From Streptomyces barkulensis (GTDB lineage: Bacteria > Actinomycetota > Actinomycetes > Streptomycetales > Streptomycetaceae), in assembly GCF_002843305.1 (NCBI RefSeq), contig NZ_PGSG01000061.1, forward strand, positions 62,001 through 126,000: a stretch of 64,000 bases of DNA, written 5' to 3'. This document shows positions 57,943 to 64,000 of this stretch, one piece after another. Every line of letters starts with the position of its first letter. Within the stretch, counting starts at the first letter, position 1. Made by a program: the position numbers and the translations under genes. The notes under the pieces were generated by a model. The model had not been told where the DNA came from, made no database searches, and saw only the letters and a list, made by a program, of their open reading frames with translations.

Positions 57943-59322
57943 TTAGGCAACGGGGGGTTGCGGGAACGTTGCGCCCGGGCGCCGCGGGGGGTCGATCCCG
58001 TAGGCGTCGCGCAGAGCCCGCAGCCGGGCGCCGGGCACCGCCCGGGCCTCCGGTGGCAGCGCGCCCGCCAGGGCCTCCCAGGCCTCCAGGTCGTCCTCCC
58101 CCCAGGGGGTGCGCACCCAGGTGTCCAGCAGTTCCGGATCCCGGCGGGCGAGCAGTGCCCGCCGCAGCCTGTCCTCCAGCATCCGCCGCATCCGCACCAC
58201 CCCGGGCGCCTCGGACAGCGGAAGCAGCGGACCCCGGTAGGCGGCCAGCGCGGTGGGCAGGTCGCCGGCGCCCACCGCCTCGGCGACCGTGTCGCAGTCG
58301 GTGCGCACCCGGGCGGTCAGCCGGTACGGGCGGGAGGCCAGCAACGGGCCCAGCACCCCGCGCAGCCGGGACAGTTCGGCGCGCAGGGTGACGGGGCTGA
58401 CGTCGCGTTCGCCGTACAGCTCCAGGGCGAGCCGGCCGCCGGAGAGCCCGTCGGGGTGGGAGGCGAGCAGCAGCACGATCTCGCTGTGCCGCACCCCCAG
58501 CCGTACCGGCGCCTCGGACCGGCCGCTGTGGAGCAGGGCGCCGTCGCGGCCCAGGGCTTCCAGGAGACGGGCCGGGGCGGCGGCCGGGACGAGGGAGGCG
58601 AGTTGGGCCTCGGCCGCCCGGGCGGTGGCCTGGACGAGCGCGAGACTGTGCGGTGAGGCCAGATGGTCGCCGCCGGTGATGTTCACGACGCCCAGCACCC
58701 GGCGGGTGCGCGGGTCGTGGACGGGGGCCGCGGCGCAGGTCCAGGGCTGGACGGGGCGGCAGTAGTGTTCGGCGGCGAAGATCTGCACCGGGTGTCCGAG
58801 CGTGAGCGCGGTGCCCGGGGCGTTGGTCCCGGCGTGGGGCTCGGACCAGCGGGAGCCGGGGACGAAGTTCATCCGCTCCGCGCGCCGTCTGACGTCCGCG
58901 TGGCCCTCCACCCACAGCATCCGGCCCTGCTCGTCGCAGACCGACAGCAGATGGGCGCCGTCCTCGGCGATACCGCCCAGCAGTTCCCGGAACAGCGGCA
59001 TGACCCGGCCCAGGGGGTGCTCCCGGCGGTGGGCTGCGAGATCGTCGCCGGCGAGGTCCACGGAGGCCACCCGGTCCACTGCGACCGACGCCCTGGCCGA
59101 ACGCCGCCAGGAGTCGGCTATCAGGCCGCGTACGGGCGCGCCGACCGCTTCCCCGGACAGGAATGCCTCGTGGGCGCGGCGCACCGCTCCGGCCCGTTCG
59201 GCCGGGTCCGCGCCCGCCTCCAGCGCCAGCCATTGTCTGAACACGCCGCCATCGTGCTGCCGGGGAGGGCGTTGCGGCAACCGGACGGCGGGGCGCGCGG
59301 TGTCGTTTGCGGGGCCCGTCAC
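57943..59322 (-). CDS. GAF-domain transcriptional activator (AcoR-like), no AAA+ domain
   Basis: This regulator of up to 459 residues has RAHEAFLSGEAVGAPVRGLI, VIADSWRRSAR-type helix (LIADSWRRSARASVAVDRVA), a GAF domain (FRELLGGIAEDGAHLLSVCD, RMNFVPGSRWSEPHAGTNAP, GTALTLGHPVQIFAAEHYCR, WTCAAAPVHDPRTRRVLGVV) and a helix-turn-helix-like C-terminal segment (LGVRHSEIVLLLASHPDGLS). The AAA+ sigma-54 module of true AcoR is missing. Starts are uncertain: GTG 59322, or GTG near 59245 (VFRQWLALEAG). It is divergent from the phosphoketolase gene, a likely target. Confidence 0.88.
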   Translation of the reverse strand: MTGPANDTARPAVRLPQRPPRQHDGGVFRQWLALEAGADPAERAGAVRRAHEAFLSGEAVGAPVRGLIADSWRRSARASVAVDRVASVDLAGDDLAAHRREHPLGRVMPLFRELLGGIAEDGAHLLSVCDEQGRMLWVEGHADVRRRAERMNFVPGSRWSEPHAGTNAPGTALTLGHPVQIFAAEHYCRPVQPWTCAAAPVHDPRTRRVLGVVNITGGDHLASPHSLALVQATARAAEAQLASLVPAAAPARLLEALGRDGALLHSGRSEAPVRLGVRHSEIVLLLASHPDGLSGGRLALELYGERDVSPVTLRAELSRLRGVLGPLLASRPYRLTARVRTDCDTVAEAVGAGDLPTALAAYRGPLLPLSEAPGVVRMRRMLEDRLRRALLARRDPELLDTWVRTPWGEDDLEAWEALAGALPPEARAVPGARLRALRDAYGIDPPRRPGATFPQPPVA

Positions 59323-59430
59323 GGGGCTCGGTACGGCGCGGTCCCCGCCCGGGCGGCGCGTACGGGTGTGGCCGACCGCGTGCAGGGGACACGGGCCACA
59401 GGCGCCGCATGTCCCGAAGGGCCCCGAAGC

Positions 59431-59452
59431 CTCCCGGTCCGCGGACCGGGAG
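59431..59452. promoter_or_regulatory. 22-bp perfect palindrome upstream of phosphoketolase
   Basis: ctcccggtccg and its exact complement meet without spacer in the 215-base gap between the GAF regulator and xfp, about 85 bases upstream of the xfp ATG. The core GGTCCGCGGACC resembles the site at 62999 upstream of the second usp. It is followed by short tandem repeats (12-mer x2 at 59443-59466, 11-mer x2 at 59503-59524). Confidence 0.6.
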
Positions 59453-59537
59453 GCGGACCGGGAGGCGGACCGAGTGACAGTCCGAGCGGCGACCCGAGTG
59501 ACGACCGAGCCATGACCGAGCCATGACCGGAGGTCCC

Positions 59538-61916
59538 ATGCAGACGCACCACCCGCTCGCCGACCGCGAGTGCGCGGAGCTGGACGCGCACTGGCGCGCC
59601 ATGAACTACCTGGCCGCGGGCCAGCTCTACCTCCGGGACAATCCGCTGCTGCGTGAGGAGTTGCGGCCCGAGCACGTCAAACCGCGGCTGCTGGGCCACT
59701 GGGGCACCTGTCCGGGCCTGGCCCTGGTCTACACCCATCTGAACCGGGTGATCGGCGCCCGCGACCTGGAGGCGCTGTGCGTGTGGGGACCGGGCCACGG
59801 CGCGCCCGCGGTGCTGGCGGGGAGCTGGCTGGAGGGCACCTTCGGGGAGCTGTGGCCCGGCATGGGGCGCGACGAGGCGGGGATGGCGCGGCTGTTCGAA
59901 CAGTTCTCCTTCCCCGGCGGGCTGCCCAGCCACACCTCCCCGGTGGTGCCCGGCTCGATCCAGGAGGGCGGGGAGCTGGGGCACTCCCTGTCCCACGCCT
60001 ACGGGGCCGCCCTGGACAACCCGGATCTGGTGGCCGTCTGCGTCGTCGGGGACGGCGAGGCGGAGACGGGGCCGCTGGCCGCCTCCTGGCACTCGAACAA
60101 GTTCCTGGACCCGGTGCACGACGGCGCGGTGCTCCCCGTCCTGCACCTCAACGGCTACAAGATCGCCAACCCGACCGTCCTGTCCCGCATCCCCCACGAG
60201 GAGCTGGACGCCCTGCTGCGCGGCTACGGCCACGAGCCGCTGTACGTGACGGCCGCCCCGGACACCGGTGCGGCCGAGGTCCACCGCGCCCTGGCCGCCG
60301 CCCTGGACACGGCACTGGAGAAGATCGCCGCGATCCGGCGGGTGGCGCGTGAGGAGGGGGCGGCCGGACGGCCCCGCTGGCCGGCGATCGTGCTGCGCAC
60401 CCCCAAGGGCTGGACCGGGCCCCGGGAGGTGGACGGCGACCCGGTGGAGGACACCTGGCGCTCCCACCAGATCCCGGTGAAGGACGTGCGCGACGACCCC
60501 GGCCGGCTGCGTGCGCTGGAGCGGTGGCTGCGCTCGTACCGGCCCGGGGAACTGTTCGACGGTTCCGGCCGCCCCCTGCCCGCGGTGCTGGCGCACGTAC
60601 CGCGCGGGGAGCGGCGGCTGGGGGCCTCGAAGCACGCCGACGGCGGCCGGCTGCGGCGGCCGCTGCCGCTGCGCGGCCCGGACGCCTTCGCGGTGCCGGT
60701 GGACCGGCCCGGCGCGTCCTCCCACGAGCCGACCCGGGTGCTGGGCGGCATGCTGCGGCAGGTCTTCGAGGACACCGCCGGGCGGCGCGACTTCCGGCTG
60801 ACGGCCCCGGACGAGGCCGAGTCCAACCACCTCCAGGACGTCCTGGAGGCCACGTCCCGCGCCTGGCAGGGCGACTCGCTGGCGACGGACCGGAACCTCG
60901 GAGGCGACGGCCGGGTGATGGAGGTGCTCTCCGAGCATCTGTGCCAGGGCTGGCTGGAGGGCTACACCCTCACCGGGCGGCACGGGCTGTTCACCTCCTA
61001 CGAGGGCTTCTCCACCATCGTGGCGAGCATGGTCACCCAGCACGCCAAGTGGCTGCAGAGCGCCCGCGAGGTGCCCTGGCGGACTCCCGTCCCGAGTCTG
61101 AACTACCTGCTGACCTCGCATGTGTGGCGGCAGGACCACAACGGCTTCTCCCACCAGGATCCCGGCTTCGTCGACCATGTGCTCACCAAGAGTCCCGACG
61201 TGGTGCGCGCCTACTTCCCCCCGGACGCCAACACCCTGCTGTGCGTGGCCGACCACGTGCTGCGGACGACGGACACGGTGAACGTGGTCGTCGCCGGCAA
61301 GCAGCCCTGCTTCGACTGGCTCGGGCCGGAGCAGGCCCGCGACCACTGCGAGCGCGGCGCCGGGGTGTGGCGGTGGGCCGGGACCGAGCGGCCGGGACGG
61401 GAGCCGGACGTGGTGCTGGCCTGCGCCGGGGACGTGCCCACCCAGGAGGCGCTGGCCGCGGCCTCGCTGCTGCGCGAGCATCTGCCCGGTCTGGCGCTGC
61501 GGATGGTGAACGTCGTGGACATCGCCCGGCTGATGCCCGCCTCGCGGCATCCGCACGGGCTGCCGGACGCGGAGTTCGACGCGCTGTTCACCCGTGACCG
61601 GCCGGTGGTCTTCGCCTATCACGGCTATCCGTGGCTGGTCCACCGGATCGCCCACCGGCCCGGCCTCCACGACCGGCTGCATGTGCGCGGCTACCGGGAG
61701 AGCGGGGCGACCACCACCCCCTTCGACATGGTGGTCCGCAACGACCTGGACCGCTACCGGCTGGTCATGGACGTGATCGACCGGGCGCCGGGGTTCGCGG
61801 AGCGGGCCGGGGAGCTGCGCGAGTCCGCGCGGGAGGCGCGCGAGCGGCACCACGGCTGGATCCGCGAGCACGGCACCGATCTGCCCGAGGTCGCCGACTG
61901 GCGCTGGCCGGGCTGA
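59538..61916 (+). CDS. xfp: Phosphoketolase (xylulose-5-P/fructose-6-P)
   Basis: This 792-residue thiamine-diphosphate enzyme cleaves xylulose-5-phosphate (and perhaps fructose-6-phosphate) to acetyl phosphate plus a triose or tetrose phosphate. Motifs include LLGHWGTCPGLALVYTHLNR, WGPGHGAPAVLAGSWLEGTF, SFPGGLPSHTSPVVPGSIQE, the ThDP motif VVGDGEAETGPLAASWHSNK, LNGYKIANPTVLSRIPHEEL, and HDPGF-region FSHQDPGFVDHVLTKSPDVV. ATG 59538 is chosen for ggaggt just upstream. ATG 59523 lies in a tandem repeat. Acetyl phosphate output can feed substrate-level ATP via acetate kinase, in keeping with oxygen-limited life. Confidence 0.97.
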   Translation: MQTHHPLADRECAELDAHWRAMNYLAAGQLYLRDNPLLREELRPEHVKPRLLGHWGTCPGLALVYTHLNRVIGARDLEALCVWGPGHGAPAVLAGSWLEGTFGELWPGMGRDEAGMARLFEQFSFPGGLPSHTSPVVPGSIQEGGELGHSLSHAYGAALDNPDLVAVCVVGDGEAETGPLAASWHSNKFLDPVHDGAVLPVLHLNGYKIANPTVLSRIPHEELDALLRGYGHEPLYVTAAPDTGAAEVHRALAAALDTALEKIAAIRRVAREEGAAGRPRWPAIVLRTPKGWTGPREVDGDPVEDTWRSHQIPVKDVRDDPGRLRALERWLRSYRPGELFDGSGRPLPAVLAHVPRGERRLGASKHADGGRLRRPLPLRGPDAFAVPVDRPGASSHEPTRVLGGMLRQVFEDTAGRRDFRLTAPDEAESNHLQDVLEATSRAWQGDSLATDRNLGGDGRVMEVLSEHLCQGWLEGYTLTGRHGLFTSYEGFSTIVASMVTQHAKWLQSAREVPWRTPVPSLNYLLTSHVWRQDHNGFSHQDPGFVDHVLTKSPDVVRAYFPPDANTLLCVADHVLRTTDTVNVVVAGKQPCFDWLGPEQARDHCERGAGVWRWAGTERPGREPDVVLACAGDVPTQEALAAASLLREHLPGLALRMVNVVDIARLMPASRHPHGLPDAEFDALFTRDRPVVFAYHGYPWLVHRIAHRPGLHDRLHVRGYRESGATTTPFDMVVRNDLDRYRLVMDVIDRAPGFAERAGELRESAREARERHHGWIREHGTDLPEVADWRWPG

Positions 61917-61943
61917 CAGGCCGGGCCGGACCGCGACGGCGGA

Positions 61944-61973
61944 CCGGGGCGGCGGTCCGGCGGGCCGCCCCGG
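61944..61973 (+). terminator. Terminator after xfp
   Basis: A perfect 10-bp stem, ccggggcggc/gccgccccgg, closes a 10-base loop 27 bases after the stop. Confidence 0.7.
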
Positions 61974-61986
61974 ACCGGCACAGAGC

Positions 61987-62016
61987 GGCACGGGACGGCA
62001 CGGGACGGCACGGGAC
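61987..62016. repeat. Three tandem ggcacgggac decamers between xfp and usp
   Basis: Exact copies sit between two convergent genes and reach within two bases of the second usp gene's stop. A related gcacagagc unit precedes them. Confidence 0.9.
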
Positions 62017-62018
62017 GG

Positions 62019-62975
62019 TCAGGCCGCCGTGGGGACGAGCACCACGGGGCAGTGGGCGTGGTGCAGCACAGCGTGGGTGACCGGTCCCAGGCGCATGCCG
62101 AAGAGGCGGTGGCGGCGGTGCGCCGCCAGAACGACCAGATCGGCGGCCGCGCTGGCCTCGACCAGCGCGTGACCGGGCCCGGCGTACACCGTCTCGGCCC
62201 GGGCGTCGACGTTCGGGTACGCCTCGCGCAGCCCGGCGACGGCGTCCATCGGCACGCTCTCCTCGTAGCGGGCCTGCTCCTCGGCGATCTCCTCCAGCAC
62301 CCGGGTCGGCGGCGGCACCATGACGCCGGGGTGGACCGGCAGTTCCCAGGCGTGCAGGACGAGCAGCGCCGCCGCCCGCCGTTCGGCCTCCTCGAAGCCG
62401 TAGCGCGCCGCGTCGGTGTCCGTCCCGTACTCCACGCCGACGACCACGGTGTGCCGGGGGCGCTCGTTGTCGCCGCGCACGACCATCAGGGGGCCTTCGA
62501 TGTGCGCCGCCACCCGCAGGCTCACCGAGCCCAGCAGCAGTCCGGTGAAACCGCCGTGGCCGCGGGTGCCGACCACGGTGAGCGCGGCCCGGCTCCCGGC
62601 GCGCACCAGCGCGGCGACGGCGTTCTCGTCCACCGCCGACGGCTCCACCTCAAGCCCCGGAGCGCTCTCCCTGGCCCGCTCGGCGGCCGACTCGGCGGTC
62701 TGCCGGGCCTGCCGAGCCAGCGCCCGCCGGCGCTCCTCGTCGGCCGTGTCGGCCGTGGCGGCCCCCTCGGCCTCCCCGGAGGCGTCAACGGCACCGGGGG
62801 CGCCGGAGGTGCCGGGGGCGCCGTCGGGCGCGAACCGGTGGGCGGACGCGCCGCACAGGATCTTCAGCGGCGCGCCCCGCAGCACGGCCTCCCCCACCGC
62901 CCGGTCCAGGGCGCGCAGGGAGTGGTCCGAGCCGTCGACGCCGACCACGACGGGGAGCTGTGCGGAGCGGTTCAC
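62019..62975 (-). CDS. Universal stress protein, tandem domain (second copy)
   Basis: This 318-residue double Usp begins VVVGVDGSDHSLRALDRAVG. Its first domain ends with an intact ATP signature GTRGHGGFTGLLLGS. The second (VVVGVEYGTDTDAARYGFEE) ends AAHRRHRLFGMRLGPVTHAV, where the Gly pattern is degenerate, so only domain 1 is expected to bind ATP. A 35-residue Gly/Ala/Glu-rich insert (GAPGTSGAPGAVDASGEAEG) lies in domain 1. The GTG at 62975 follows ggaggcgtgagga. It is divergent from the Rv1733c-like gene and has a palindrome 24 bases upstream. Confidence 0.94.
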   Translation of the reverse strand: MNRSAQLPVVVGVDGSDHSLRALDRAVGEAVLRGAPLKILCGASAHRFAPDGAPGTSGAPGAVDASGEAEGAATADTADEERRRALARQARQTAESAAERARESAPGLEVEPSAVDENAVAALVRAGSRAALTVVGTRGHGGFTGLLLGSVSLRVAAHIEGPLMVVRGDNERPRHTVVVGVEYGTDTDAARYGFEEAERRAAALLVLHAWELPVHPGVMVPPPTRVLEEIAEEQARYEESVPMDAVAGLREAYPNVDARAETVYAGPGHALVEASAAADLVVLAAHRRHRLFGMRLGPVTHAVLHHAHCPVVLVPTAA

Positions 62976-63321
62976 TGTCCTCACGCCTCCATGGGCGGGC
63001 GGTCCGCGCGGACCGCGGCGGGTGTACGGATCCCGGCCCCCGCCACGGGCGGGCCGGGCCCCGGGCCCCCTGGAGGGCGCCGTGCCGGACCGGGGGCGCC
63101 CGGGTACCCTCCCCACCTCCCTCTTTCACTCCCTGCGGGCCTGTCGGGCGGCTGTGCAGTGCGCTCCGGTGCCGATAAGCTCGGCCGTGGAAGAGGGACG
63201 ACGCCACCGGCCGCCCCGGCCTGCGGCCCGTGCGGTTTCCGTGCCGTCGTCCTCACCCCGTCCACCCGCTGCCGCGCGAGACCGGGCGGACGGCGACCGG
63301 CGGCGAGGGGGGTGAGCGATC
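62976..63321. other. Divergent gap between usp and Rv1733c-like genes
   Basis: This stretch is very GC-rich, with no gene. It contains the palindrome at 62999-63016, a mirrored gggccgggccccgggcccc stretch near 63049 and, closer to the plus-strand gene, an AT-richer gataagct at 63173 that could serve as a promoter element. Confidence 0.5.
62999..63016. promoter_or_regulatory. 18-bp perfect palindrome upstream of second usp
   Basis: GCGGTCCGCGCGGACCGC lies 24 bases upstream of the usp start codon. Half-site GGTCCG is shared with the xfp palindrome at 59431-59452, with a 4-base instead of a 2-base centre between GGTCC arms. It could be an operator, or a hairpin in the 5' leader. Confidence 0.5.
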
Positions 63322-63906
63322 GTGCGAGCGATCGCCGGACTGTGGCGGTGGCGGGGCAACCCGCTGTACCGGACCACCGACCGTGTGGAGGGCTGGCTGG
63401 CGCTGGCCGCCGTCCTGCTGATGACCGTGGGCACGCCCGCCGTCGCGCTGTGGGGCACCCGGACCGCGCACGAGACGCTGATGGGCGTCGTGCGCGAGCA
63501 GCAGCGGCAGCGGCACCAGGTATGGGCGACGGCGGCCCAGAGCACCCCGCCCGTGGCCGACGCCCCCGAGGCCGAGTCCGGCCACCGGGTGACCGCCACC
63601 TGGACGGCGGTCGACGGCCGCACCCACTCGGGCACGGTCGTCGCCGACCGCCCGACCGAGCCCGGTGACCGGCTGCGCGTGTGGGTGGACGCCCACGGCG
63701 AGATCACCGCACGTCCGATGGACGCCGCCACCGCGTCCTCGCACGCCGCCCTGGCCGGATTCGGTACGGCGGTGGCGGCGGCCGGCCTGGTGGAGAGCGT
63801 ACGGCGGCTGCTGGTGCGGCGGCTGCTGGCCCGGCGCTACGCCCGCTGGGCACAGGAGTGGGCCCGGGTGGGCCCCGACTGGGGGCGTACCGGAAGATCG
63901 AACTGA
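63322..63906 (+). CDS. Rv1733c-like membrane protein
   Basis: This 194-residue protein has two membrane segments (VEGWLALAAVLLMTVGTPAV and AALAGFGTAVAAAGLVESVR) with a beta-rich outside domain between them (HRVTATWTAVDGRTHSGTVV, GDRLRVWVDAHGEITARPMD). The start RAIAGLWRWRGNPLYRTTDR and end RRYARWAQEWARVGPDWGR match the family of Mycobacterium tuberculosis Rv1733c, a DosR dormancy-regulon antigen. Function is unknown. The GTG at 63322 follows cgaggggggtga. It lies next to a universal stress gene, as expected for a dormancy island. Confidence 0.9.
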   Translation: MRAIAGLWRWRGNPLYRTTDRVEGWLALAAVLLMTVGTPAVALWGTRTAHETLMGVVREQQRQRHQVWATAAQSTPPVADAPEAESGHRVTATWTAVDGRTHSGTVVADRPTEPGDRLRVWVDAHGEITARPMDAATASSHAALAGFGTAVAAAGLVESVRRLLVRRLLARRYARWAQEWARVGPDWGRTGRSN

Positions 63907-63915
63907 CGCCGATCC

Positions 63916-63930
63916 GGCCCGAATCGGGCC
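63916..63930. terminator. Short dyad after the Rv1733c-like gene
   Basis: ggcccga-a-tcgggcc, two 7-base arms around one base, lies 10 bases after the stop. It may be a weak terminator. Its GGGCC-like arms also resemble the operator candidates above. From here to the window end no gene is seen. Confidence 0.4.
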
Positions 63931-64000
63931 AGGGCGGGCACACGGTCCGCCCGCCTCCGCCGTGGCGGACGGACCGGTCATCCCATCGGTCCGGCACACG

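Noticed and set aside
57261..57950. 229-codon minus-strand frame in the MOSC-GAF gap
   Set aside because: It runs antisense through MOSC, lacks a ribosome site and is Arg/Pro-rich throughout.

Overview
The window is high-GC actinobacterial DNA and almost certainly Streptomyces. Codon third positions are nearly all G/C, and several starts look leaderless with a -10 hexamer 6-7 bases upstream. It carries family-typical genes: a WhiJ-type cassette, DUF574 methyltransferases, DUF397, DUF6643, DUF6153, TerD, an Rpf/LysM protein behind a c-di-AMP riboswitch, monomeric isocitrate dehydrogenase, and rare TTA (bldA-type) codons in three genes. I see no rRNA, tRNA, CRISPR array or prophage.

Layout. 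1-5476: a P-type cation ATPase (runs off the left edge) behind a tandem universal stress protein (USP), divergent from a dhaKLM dihydroxyacetone kinase operon. 5496-9327: a Streptomyces regulatory cassette (HATPase, XRE/DUF5753, DUF397), a DUF574 methyltransferase and a PlsC-like acyltransferase. 9424-13230: a DUF3291 protein divergent from a MerR regulator, a sigma-70-type factor with a companion protein, and a second DUF574 methyltransferase. 13639-16398: a GlsB/YeaQ membrane protein, a doubly frameshifted GNAT pseudogene and a BBE-type flavoprotein. 16532-19374: a probable copper locus (DUF6153, DUF305 lipoprotein, Cys-rich four-helix copper protein, F510_1955-type lipoprotein). 19371-23365: a CPA1 antiporter followed by a two-TM K+ channel gene split by an IS200/IS605 element (tnpA plus frameshifted tnpB). 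23968-26660: small membrane and envelope genes. 27052-29501: TetR, SDR and histidine phosphatase. 29694-33111: isocitrate dehydrogenase and a riboswitch-controlled Rpf/LysM/SLT muralytic protein. 33907-36133: a DUF1254 protein, a deletion scar with two gene stubs, and a CmtR-like metal sensor. 36319-39081: an MFS-DsrE-ArsR/rhodanese-TusA-like sulfur or metalloid locus. 39528-43954: an MHS transporter, a GAF/PucR regulator and 3-hydroxybutyrate dehydrogenase. 44010-52489: a Nudix gene and a four-gene MacB/FtsX-type ABC operon whose last ATPase has an amber codon at the Q-loop. 52848-57595: a Wzy-like membrane protein, a Glu/Asp racemase, a double TerD protein, DUF6643 and MOSC proteins. 57943-63906: a GAF activator divergent from phosphoketolase, a second USP, and an Rv1733c-like protein.

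How it fits together. Both ends resemble a DosR/OsdR-type hypoxia/dormancy regulon: two USPs, a P-type ATPase, triose and pentose bypass enzymes (DhaKLM, phosphoketolase) and an Rv1733c homologue, with perfect palindromes upstream of the USPs and phosphoketolase. The middle is accessory DNA with clear decay: a transposon-split channel, a slipped 7-bp repeat, a nonsense codon in a Q-loop and a two-stub deletion scar. Three lesions are single-base indels in short G/C runs and could be assembly errors. They should be confirmed against raw reads before biological weight is placed on them.
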